Assembly: GCA_037176885.1 (NCBI GenBank)
Contig: JAWWNJ010000033.1
Coordinates: forward strand, 1,302,001-1,366,000
Reading direction: 5' to 3'
DNA length: 64,000 nt
DNA from: Favolaschia claudopus
Lineage: Eukaryota; Basidiomycota; Agaricomycetes; Agaricales; Mycenaceae
In this document: positions 21,863 to 31,567 of the stretch, piece by piece
How the letters are laid out: each line of letters starts with the position of its first letter
Numbering within the stretch: the stretch's first letter is position 1
Notes under the pieces: generated by a model
Databases searched by the model: none
Seen by the model: only the letters and a program-made list of their open reading frames with translations
Told to the model about the DNA's origin: nothing
Position numbers and translations under genes: made by a program

Positions 21863-23653
21863 TTCTCTGAATTGGTTTCCAATGGATGGCACACAGTTTT
21901 CCGTCCCTCCCGCATGCGATGTTTCGCAACCAGACCGTTGGGATCACGAAAGATGGACAAAATTTCGGCGGAATTATGATGGAGGGTTGGCTCAAATTCG
22001 ATGAGAATGCGTCCCCAATGAAGGGAGATGACGCAACGAATATGCGTCCAGTCGATGTTGTCGTCCATTCTTTTCGCTCCCGAGAAGCAACCTTCGCGTA
22101 GTATGGTTCCGCGTCGAAAGCACCTTCTGCGACATCATCGAGCTCAATGCAGGTCCCTGCCGTTCCGACTATCAGCTCGCCCTGTCGTCCAAAAGGTGAA
22201 GAGGGGAGATTGGCGAGTAATTTGGCTGCCAGTCAAGTTTACAGCACAGCGTCATTCTTTTCTAAACGGGAACGGATCTCTTCCGGGTCGGAGATATTAC
22301 CATATATGGTGTGCCTTATCACTCCGATCAAAAGTTGAGCTCGCGCAATTTTCTTTGAAAAGTCTCATAGATTTCGGGAACAGCTGTAATATGGGCTCTT
22401 GTACTATGTCTGTGGTTGGGAGGGAATAAATCGCGTTTTTTCAAAACGAAAAGAGAGAAAAAGAGGGGAAAAGAGAGGGATATTCAGGGAATTACTGGGA
22501 GCTTTCGTACCTCATTTTGTAGCCCAAAGCTTGCTTCAACGTTGAAAACGACGTGTTTTTCTGTTTGATTGGACTATCAAAGCCGCCCGTTCCGTGGAAA
22601 ATCCTCTGATTTCAAACCTATGTCTTTCGGAGATAAAGACATAGGACCAGCGAATGGTTTTCAAGATTCTTTGTCCCTTCTCTCACGTCAACGCCGGCAA
22701 CTCGGCAAAGGCGCCGCAAACTGAACCAAATGACGCGAGCGCGTCGCGCCTCTCTCGTTCTGATTCTCTTTTCTCTCCTCTGCTGAGCATCATGATATCC
22801 AATCAACATCCCTGTGAGTGTCTGCAATCTGCAATACAACTACTTGTATCAAGTAAGTGATACACAATTTAGCTCTTTATGCTACAAATCTCTCACTAGT
22901 CAGGCTGTCACCGTCGAGTTAGCGGTTGAACCTCTTCACTCCATGGATCTGGGGGCCAGAACAACTGATTCCGATGAATATATGACGCCAAATTTTTATT
23001 TTTCGCGCGGGAGCTGACACAAAGACAATTCTCACCAGTTTTCTAGCCAATTTTGTGAGCCAAGATTTCCCGATGCCAGTTCAGCTGGCGCTTTCACACC
23101 TCGAGTTTGGGTTAAAAAGTACCCCGAGACCAGCTTCCATTTCAAAAAAAAATCCGCGCTGCGCGCGAATGACTCTGTTGCTGACCGAGATATCGAAATA
23201 CATCCAGATTTATTTTTCTCCTCCAGTACACAGGTCAGAAATACTACAGGGTATAATTTATGCTCCCAAACATAATGCGTCAGGTGTGATAAAGCTTTGC
23301 AGTTGGCCCCAGCAGCGGGATTCAGCTTTTTCAACATTCGCTGAACTGTTCGGGACTATCGGCTTTAATCGGCGTTGCCTATGCCAGGATCAAACGGGCC
23401 CCGCGGCCATCTGTCAATCAGCACGGGTGCAGACCTATGTACATAGGTAACCACAGACATGGTTAATAAGCCGTAATATTCAATACCCAGCTATCATTCT
23501 GTCTACGAGTTCAAACGAAGCTCAACCGCGCGCTATGAATACACTTGTGCACAAAATTCTTTGCGTCAGGAGAAGTCACAGAAAAAACCTGACAGCGGAG
23601 ATCACGGATTGATGGTTACGGCATGCGCTCCAGTGTTGGGGGAATAGCGTTTA
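21863..23653. other. No supported gene
   Basis: Several open frames of 60-130 codons are present without domain signal or codon regularity. A purine-rich run at 22440-22480 weakly resembles the R2 tract. Confidence 0.4.
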
Positions 23654-24002
23654 CAGACAGGTTTTGATCGAGTGGTGCTCATTCGTTTGTGCTTACCTTT
23701 GTTTTGCTTCCACTTCGGCCGAATCTGAGTTTGCTTCCGCCACCTAGAGAACACCAGGAAGAAAACAGGGGGTTAACAGAAACTGAGGATCAAGACTCAG
23801 CTGCTACTTGCCCAGAGTTCGACAGGGCCGTGACTTGCGAGCAAGGGCCAAAACAAGAACTTGATGTGGTACGGCAACACCCCACAAAAAGTGGTGCTCC
23901 CGGCTTTGCCGATGACAGAATCATCAACAAACGTAAGCACAAATGAACGAGCACCACTTGCACCACTCTATCAAAACCCGTATATTGTTTCCAAAACGGC
24001 TG
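23654..24002. mobile_element. CAGCCG-family MITE, copy 2
   Basis: The right end AAACAATATACGGGTTTTG (in reverse) then CAAAACGGCTG is followed by TA. The left end is shortened (CAGACAGGTTTTGATCGAG) and preceded by TA. Internal sequence is the reverse complement of 63006-63391. Confidence 0.8.
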
Positions 24003-25347
24003 TAGTCGCGTCTTAGTAGTTAGTTTACTTGCGGTATAGAAATGCTGATACGAAAAAAAAAAACCGTCCCCCATACAAGAGAGGGTGAGACGAGCCTAGA
24101 GTAAAGACTGGAAATTCCGATCGCCCAGAAATTACAGATATTGTACAAGTTGTTCTATACATGCGCGTGTTTGTTCACGGCGGGGTTGACGCCGCTGTAC
24201 TGTACAGACCAACTTATACGACCGGAAAGCCCCTTCCAAAACTACACTTGTCGCAAGTATTCGCTAACACTGTGACGTCCTTGATAAACGGCGCGCCAAG
24301 TCTAAGAGTGAGTGATTTCAATGCTGATAGTTTTCGGCCAGAATACAGATTATGTGACTCACTGTTGCCTGCAGCTTGACACACAATTGTGAACTTTCTG
24401 CTTGTGCGTTCCACTATGAGCACAATCTGACTTTTCACAGTCTACCTGTTGTATGATATAAATTAGTCGCACACAGGGAACAGCAAGTGAGAAGTGCCTT
24501 GAATGTGTTGATTGACCAACGGTGTGTGCAGCTATACAGTCGACAGTTTTGCGTCTCGAAACACATGTTGTATGTCGCTTGAGTGTGAGTCGTCGGATAT
24601 CCAGATGTTTGGCTCGATACTGATGGCGGTGTGAATTTACCGGTATCCAGATTTGATCCAGATACCGTCGGACTTTCAAACGTGGGCCGGCTTCCGCGTA
24701 CAGCCTCTTGCGCTGCAATGACTTTGAGTCTGACCCGTGAAGCTTTGAAGAGCTCCCGCCCTGGAATCACAGCCTTTACCTTCGAACGAATAAGTACCCA
24801 TACCAAGACAAGCCAAACATCGCGGTTCTACTGCTGCATCGTCATGCCCGTGGCAGGCAGTTGGGAGCTGGCAAAGCCTCTTCACCTCAGCGCGTGACAT
24901 ATCCTTCACCGCTACGGACTTCCCTCTCCTTTGAGGGGGAGCTGGATGGATCTCCTAACATTGCCACTGGCCTCAAAAGAGGATGAGGGCCCCGATGATG
25001 TATGAATGTCGAATTTGGAGGGTGCTTGGGGGGCGGGAGATCGATGTACTGAGTCCGTGATAGCTATGAAAGATGACAACAGAGAGAATGAGGGTGGTAA
25101 TGCACTTGTATGTGCATGAGTTTCGAGGGTTCTCGAAGAGATCGATGTTTTGCTCCCTTGGCTGCTATTTACCTTTCACTTATCTGTTAATCTATGTTGC
25201 CCCGAGTCCGTTTGGGAAATGGAAAGACCGGCGACCCGATCGGCGGTCCATGACATAAGGTAGATCAGGAGTGCCGCATCGGCTTGAATGCCGGCGGTAC
25301 CATACATATGTAAACAATGCGAGACGTTCCTTTTCGATGTCTCAATA
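24003..25347. other. No supported gene
   Basis: No domain, repeat copy or RNA gene recognised. Confidence 0.4.
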
Positions 25348-25494
25348 GGGAGTTTGTGCGAGCGACCCAGGTCGCTTTTCAACCGCTCAGATCTCCGCAA
25401 CAACAAATACCAGGTGTGAGCTCCAAGCGACCTAAGAGAGTATCGCCCTGGGGCATTCCTAGGTCGCTGGGACCTCACACCTGAGACTGCTCGT
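25348..25494. mobile_element. TA-flanked MITE, GCGACCCAGGTCGC family, 3'-truncated copy
   Basis: Starts after TA with GGGAGTTTGTGCGAGCGACC and follows the complete copies at 38535 and 58913 through TCCGCAACAACA and GCATTCCTAGGTCGCTG to CTGCTCGTT, where it stops. The right terminus is missing. Confidence 0.8.
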
Positions 25495-25519
25495 TATGAA
25501 CACGATGGGTGTAGACGAC

Positions 25520-27566
25520 TGAGGGGCACTACAGGGTGGTAACCGTAATATACATGTGGACTAAAAAGGAAATAAACGGGAGACGTCGGGTATCCAGAAG
25601 CGCATCACCGGAGGGTACCGGCGGGTCTCCTACAACACTCCCCCAGACCCGGCGGCTACACGGTGACAGGTGTAATATTGAGCTTGGCGAGGTAACGGTG
25701 GTGGGCATCGCGAGGAAGGGGCTTAGGGAAGAGGTCGGCGGGGTTTTCAGTGCCACGGATGAAGTCGACTTTGAGTTCGCCGTCGCGGACTAGATCACGT
25801 AAATAGTGATGACGGATGTCGATATGCTTTCGAGTGCGATTTTGTGTTCTTCGTCAAGTCGACCGCCCCGCGATTATCGCAATACACCAGTCCTTGAAGT
25901 TCCTCTTCAAGATCAGCCTCCTTCATCCACGCGTAAATCCACTTCTGCTGCTGGGCTGCGCGTGTGAGAGCAACGTACTCGGCCTCCACTAGCAAATGTC
26001 GCCTGGCGCTTCGATGACCAGCACACAGGTCCCCCAGCCATGACAAAGACATAGCCTGATGTAGACCGTCGGGTGTCAATGCAACCAGCATAATCCGCGT
26101 CGTTGTATCCGATGGGAGTGAGCGGGAAGTCGCGGGAATAAACCAAGGCATAGTCTATGGTGAAAGAGATGTAGCCGAGGACGTGGAGGAGAGCACGTCA
26201 GTGCTCGATACCGGGATTGGTTTGGAATCGGGTAAGTAAGAACGCTGACTGCGTATGACAAGTCAGGCCGAGTCGCAAGCTGACCCCACATCACAGACCC
26301 AAGAAGTTCGCGGTATGGTTTCCCAACCATTTCTGCGCGCTCTTCAGGAGTCGACGGTGACATAGACGAGTCGAGAATGATGCCAACGGGAAGAGGTGTG
26401 GACCTGGTTTTGATATTGTTCAAGTCGTAGTCAGCTAACACCTTCTCGAAATAGGCCCGCTGCGAAAGAATGACGGTACCAGCCTCCAGGTCTTGGTCAA
26501 CACGCATTCCCAGCAACCGATGTGTATGCCCGACGTCCTTGATGTCCCAAATCTTTGCCAGCTCTGCCTTCCGCGCTGATGCCTCCTCCGCCGACGACGA
26601 CGCCCCCCACACATCGTCCGTATACGTGTCAGTCAAAGTATATCCACCACCATCCGCCTTCTTGACTCGCACACACGGATCTGCACGCGATTTCGTGTAC
26701 CCCAACTCGTCGTACGTTCCGTCAAGTGTCTCTGCCCAATCACGACCACCTTGCATCGTTCCATAAATTGTCTTCTTGAGCCGACACGCCCAACCAACCT
26801 TCCCCGGAACCTCATACCCCCTCGGCTGCTCCATGTAAATCTCTTCTTTCGTCTCGCTATTCAGGTAAGCGGCTTCGAAGTCAATCTGCCAGAGATGGAG
26901 ATCATGCTTAGCGGCTATTGCAGCGGTCATGCGGATTGATTCAAGGCGGGCAACAGCTGCCCAGGTTTCCTCGTAATCTATTCCGTGCACCTGCGTGAAG
27001 CCCTTGCCTACGAGACGAGCTTTGTCTCGCAGCCAGTTGCCCTCGCCATCCTTCTTGACATCGTAAACCCATTTCGATGCCATGACATTGGCACCGGGCG
27101 GGGGCTGCTGCAATTCCCACGTCCCCTTCTTTTTGTGAAGACCCATCTCGACGTCCATCGCAGCTGTCCACCGTTTCGCATCAAGACTGATTGCTTCACT
27201 GTAGGTCTTAGGAGCATAGAGCCGATCTGGGCTGTATGACATGAGGGTATGTGCGATATGATCATCAAGCTGCGCATTGACGTTCTCCACAGGATTCAAA
27301 GCTGCATGTGCCCGCGGACGTTCTGAATCGGTCGCCCAATCTTCACGTCTAGCTCGTGCAGCACTCTCTCGAGCAGCGGCATCACGAGATTCCAAGATGC
27401 GAGGAGTAGCCGTCACGGTGCGAGTGGAGCGACGAGCCGGTGGAGCAATTGGGTTTGCAGGGGCGGGAGCGGGAATAGCGGGAATAGGAGCGGGAGCGGG
27501 AGCGGGAGCTGGGGCTGGAGCGTGTTGTAAATGGAGATTAGATAAACAGCTTCGGCCTTCGGGCAT
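25520..27566 (-). mobile_element. Ty1/Copia retrotransposon, 3' part
   Basis: Holds the pol 3' region followed on the minus strand by a polypurine tract GGGGGAG and then TGTTGTAGGAGACCC, which looks like the start of the 3' LTR (boundary near 25637). The LTR cannot be followed beyond about 25520, where MITE sequence lies close by. Gag, protease and integrase are missing. Confidence 0.8.
25656..27566 (-). pseudogene. Copia pol: reverse transcriptase and RNase H, frameshifted
   Basis: Minus-strand reading: an Ala-Pro repeat linker (27480-27520), NPVENVNAQLDDHIAHTLMS, then the RVT_2-type RT with KWVYDVKKDGEGNWLRDKAR, LVGKGFTQVHGIDYEETWA, QIDFEAAYLNSE, YMEQPRGYE and TYTDDVWGAS at the catalytic position (D-D kept in a YTDD form). 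RNase H follows as GYNDADYAGCIDTRRSTSGY, EAEYVALTRAAQQQKW and VYCDNRGAVDLTKN, then KHIDIRHHYLRDLV and NPADLFPKPLPRDA-like sequence. The parts lie in at least three frames (shifts near 26200, 26000 and 25830), so it is inactive. Confidence 0.9.
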
Positions 27567-28249
27567 GCTTACTCAGTATTGACTCGTTCAAGTATTTAGT
27601 AGACACACGGAGAACATTCTAGATACATTTCTGTACAGTATATAAACTCACCTGTAATTACTGCTAGAGCATCTGATTGCTCTAAAGCAGCCTTCTACGT
27701 TCTCTTGTCCATTCCGGCACTGGAAATTGTGAACTATAACTGACTGAACTTGACAATACGTCGAAGATAATTTTCTGTTTGGTTTCTGAGCTCAGTAACA
27801 CCCCCATCGACTGGCGCTTCCCCCTGTATTTTGCCCACCTTTGGCTGCTTCAGGGTGAGCTGTTGGTTTTGGGCTGCCTCGGCTCCTTCGTCTTCGGGCG
27901 GAGTGCAGCGAGCTCCATTTCGGAGTTCACGCCCAATATATCAATGGCTTGCTTACTCATCTCTCCCTCTCGAGAACTCAGGCCAATCCTAGGTGGTCTG
28001 GACAGACCGAAGGGATTGGCTAAAGCGATCACCCATCAGTCACGTGTCTCCTCATTCTTTTCGTCTCGCCCGCCTCCGCATCGCGCCTTTGGCTCGGTGA
28101 CTCCGTCTCTTTGAGACCTTCCCTTCTCCAGCCCCTCCCCCTCCATGACCTCGAGTCTCCTTCCCCGCTTCTAGTCTTGTCCCCCCGTCGCCGTCATACC
28201 CTCTTTTTTCGTGCCCACCTGTGACGGGTATATATTATTTACTTACTTA
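27567..28249. other. No supported gene
   Basis: Sequence between the Copia fragment and the Harbinger TIR; no domain or repeat copy recognised. Confidence 0.45.
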
Positions 28250-28412
28250 GAGCCTGTTCGGGTGCGAGCTACCGTAGCTGGTAGCAGCTACCAATTACTG
28301 TATATGGTAGTCGTGTGAACATCAAGTTGTTGTGACGAATTGTGACCAGACGTGTGCCTCAATCAAAAGTGTCTGCTCTTTCTCGCTGAACGCGTCGCGA
28401 CTGGTGTGGTGA

Positions 28413-29693
28413 ATGCCTCGGGAGCCCACCGCACCTTCCTCTGTGCCTCAACCTCCTCCTCCTACTCCTACTGGCCCACCCCCTGGACTCCCGACATTTG
28501 GTGACGCAATATGGACACTGCAAGACGAAAAAAAACTTGATTGACTTCTTCGTCGCGCACCTCCCGGATGCAGGCGACAATGGGCACTTCAAAGCCGTCA
28601 CCTTTCGTGCAGCTGCTGTTCACCTGGAGAAAACTCGCACCAAAGGCGGGCCGAAAACCCAAAAGTCTTGTGAAACAAAATATCGCGCCGTATGTCGACT
28701 TTCCGCTGTCTTTTTCTTCGTTTTGACCACGATTGTAGCTTCGAAAATTATGGGAGCTTGTCGACTTCATTCTCGGAGTCTCAGGTTGGACCTGGAGCGA
28801 CAGGTATGGGGTTCAGGTCACCCCAGCAACGCAGGGCACCTGGGACGCCTGGGTCGCAAAACACAAGCAGGGAAAACGGTTTCGCAACAAAGGGTGGCCG
28901 CATTATACTGACATGAAGCCCCTCATGCCATCAAAAGCGAAGGGCAGCAATGTTTTCCGTGTCGCAACGGCTGCCGGCCCCAATGACTCGGGCAGGTCTT
29001 CAAGTCCTCCCTGGGACATGTCCGGGCTCGAAGGAGGTGAGGATGGGGCGGGTGACGATGAAGACATGGACGTGGACGAGGATGACGACCCTCCAGATGC
29101 AGGTGGAAGTGTAGACGGTGACGCAGATAAGGAGGTAGGTGCCTTCTTCCACCGCAAACCATTATATTGACGCCTCGAATTAGCCCGCTGTTCCTGGCGC
29201 TGTTACCTCTTCTTCCTCCGCTGCTGCGAACACCACCCCTGTAGCTGCTCGCACCGATGCTCCCTCTGCAAATGGGCACACTCCAGCCCGTCCCTCTGTT
29301 GTGCAGAAAAAGGCTCCTCGTCTGAGTGGTGGTGCTCAAGCAATCACTGATCTCAACGCAACGGCCAGCAAATTCAATGAAATCTTCGCTCGCCTGATAC
29401 CTGACGCTGCTGGGGGTGCTCCCCATGCCTCTGCACCAATCCCCCCTGCACCATCTCCGCTGCTCAGTCCGGAACGCCGCACTGCAGCAATCAACCTTGC
29501 CCGACAGAAAGAAGATTGGCTTGATACGGCTCAACGTGTTGCGCTTGTTCAGATTGTACGGGATGCGCGGAACGCAGACGTATATCTTGCTTTAGCAGAT
29601 GACGAGGGGATGCGTATTACGTGGGTTCTCGAGGAGTTGCAAAAAGTGGGGGTGTATGCTTTTCATCCAACGTACTCGTCTTTTACGCTGTAA
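28413..29693 (+). pseudogene. Harbinger Myb/SANT-like partner protein, one-base frameshift
   Basis: Exons 28413-28689, 28739-29134 and 29184-29693 with introns of 49 bp each (GTATGT...TGTAG and GTAGGT...TTAG). Protein: Pro-rich start MPREPTAPSSVPQPPPP, then DAIWTLQDEK, LIDFFVAHLPDAGDNGHF, KTQKSCETKYRA, LRKLWELVDFILGVSGWTWS, FRNKGWPHYTDMKPLMP, an acidic run, and a C-terminal LARQKEDWLDTAQRVALVQI helix region. Such proteins bind the TIRs and help import the transposase in characterised Harbinger systems. The exons sum to 1183 nt, one more than a multiple of three. The extra base is in an A-run at 28528-28535: eight A put the Pro-rich start out of frame with the SANT-like part, seven would join them. 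Confidence 0.85.
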
Positions 29694-29698
29694 GTAGA

Positions 29699-31098
29699 CT
29701 AGTCTAAATCAAGCTCCCCTCGCTCCTGCAGTACCGCTCGATAGCTCTCCCACATTGACTGTGCAATCTCTTCCCGCCGCACCTCTGACCGACTCTTTTC
29801 TGCTGCAGTCGTGGCTCCGTGAGCAAGCTGACCGAGATCAATCTCCGCATCTGAACGTGTTCCCGGGTTAGGATCCGTGCAGTCCTTGTCTGCCAAAATC
29901 TCTGCCCACTCCTTCGCATCATGCTCGAGGATGAAGTTGTGGAGTGCTGCCAAGGCAGGAAGGATGCGAGCCTGGATTTCCATATCGTATTCCGGAGCCC
30001 GAGTAAGAATTCCCCATTTGCGTTTGAGGACACCGAAGATGCGCTCAACAACATTGCGGAGTTGAGCATGACGCAAATTGAAGAGCTCTTGCGCATTCGC
30101 CGGTCTGTAAAGTCATATGTCAACTCAATGTCAACACAAATAAGAGAGCGATACCTGAGATTTGCTCGCCCAAACTCTGCCAGATGGTAGCGCACGCCTC
30201 GGTAGGGAACAAGAGCCGCATCACAGCTCCCGAAACCTGCATCCGCCAGGTAGTATTTGCCCTGTGGGACAGTCAAATCATTGGTGCGAGCATCCAGATA
30301 CAGTGTAGCATCCGCTGTCGAGCCCTCCCATCCGCTCAGGATATATAAGAATCGCATATCCTGGGAGCAGCACGCCAGACAGTTCATGGAGACTCCGCCT
30401 TTGCGATTGCGAGAGGCTTCTCGGTCTGCTGCTGAAGGGGCGGCATCAACGTGTGTACCGTCCATTGAGCCAATTGCGTCCTCAAAAAAGGGAAAGAATT
30501 TCGGGTTGGACTGGATAGACTCAGGAACAGGGTCGCTGGCGTCTGGGAGGTGCACATATCGTGTGTAGAAGGGAGGGGCAGAAAGCGCAAATAAAACACG
30601 GCGAAAGTACCTGCGGTAGCGTGAGACATGGTGCAGAGACGCGTGGATTAGAATATACTTGGAAATAGTCTCGTTAGAGTGTTGAAAACGTTCTCCAACA
30701 TGACGAATAGAGAGCCCGGTGACACAGGTATACAGGAAGATAGAAACCTGCTCCTCCAGGGTGATGCATTTCGAGTCCGTCAAGCCAGAAAAAACGCGAA
30801 GCTCAGCAAGAAGAGCAACAAATACATGGAGCCGAAGACCAAGCTCGCAGCGAATTCGCATGGGATGGCCTCTAATTAGCTCGTACACCCAGTCTTGTCC
30901 AGTCAAAGCGGATGTGTGGTAATCTTGTTTCCAGTAATGAGGTGTTGCGTACAGCTGGATAGCAAGATGAATTAAATGCCAAAAGTAGCATGCAGCCACA
31001 ATGAGGCGCATCCGGGTTGTGTCCACAACTGAACGAGGCATACGAGGAGGCAGACGCGTCGAGAGATTTGTCGAAAGGTGTCCCAAAAAGGCTGTCAC
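29699..31098 (-). CDS. PIF/Harbinger DDE transposase
   Basis: Minus-strand exons 31098-30155 and 30104-29699, joined over a 50-bp intron (GTATCG...TTACAG), give a 449-residue protein. Features in order: N-terminal helical region with CITLEEQVSIFLYTCVTG and VGERFQHSNETISKY (HTH-like), AIGSMDGTHV with the first catalytic Asp, LADAGFG with the second Asp, and RNVVERIFGVLKRKWGIL with the Glu, then an ALAALHNFILEHD tail. The open frame and all three acidic residues are preserved, so it may be active. Its stop is 5 bp from the stop of the convergent Myb-like gene. The start at 31098 lies 88 bp inside the element. Confidence 0.93.
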
Positions 31099-31188
31099 GC
31101 CGGAGAATTGATCTATTCACACGACTACCATATACAGTAATTGGTAGCTGCTACCAGCTACGGTAGCTCGCACCCGAACAGGCTCTTA

Positions 31189-31567
31189 CACGGCTGATAC
31201 CTTACATTACGCTTGTCATCATTACATAATATAATCTTTACTTTGCAATCTACCATGATGTGTGAAGACTAAGATATTCTACGCTGCGAACCACAGCTCT
31301 CGGTTGGACCCCCTACTTGCCTGAACATGCGTCAACTGTTCCACGGCCCCGGTGTTGCAGGGGCTCCGACCGCGGGTAACACGGTCCCTCGTCGATGGGA
31401 CACAACGATGACGAGCGCTCTCGACGCGCTCGTCCCACAACTCACGACCTCTGCGCCTCAATAGCGCATGTCACCCTCTTTCCCCACTCCCAAGAAGCCG
31501 CCGAAACGACTCGCATCACAATGGAGCCCACCGCGAGGGCTTCCGGGAGGAGGAAAGAAAACATTAA
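31189..31567. other. No supported gene
   Basis: Contains a short self-complementary stretch GACGAGCG...CGCTCGTC near 31411-31437. Nothing else supportable. Confidence 0.4.

Larger units (their letters stand above)
28250..31185. mobile_element. PIF/Harbinger element (2.9 kb), TSD TTA, 70-bp perfect TIRs
   Basis: The first 70 bases (GAGCCTGTTCGGGTGCGAGC ... GTCGTGTGAA) recur without mismatch as the reverse complement at the other end. TTA is duplicated at 28247-28249 and 31186-31188. The element holds the two genes expected of the superfamily, arranged tail to tail: a Myb/SANT-like gene (+) and a DDE_Tnp_4-type transposase (-). Identical TIRs and a preserved transposase suggest recent insertion. 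Confidence 0.96.

Noticed and set aside
28498..28911. Open frame starting with a TTG codon
   Set aside because: Non-ATG start is only an artefact of the frameshift; the real start of the Myb-like gene is the ATG at 28413.
29704..31098. 464-codon single-exon reading of the Harbinger transposase
   Set aside because: It reads through a 50-bp intron and loses the catalytic Glu; the spliced form restores RNVVERIFG.
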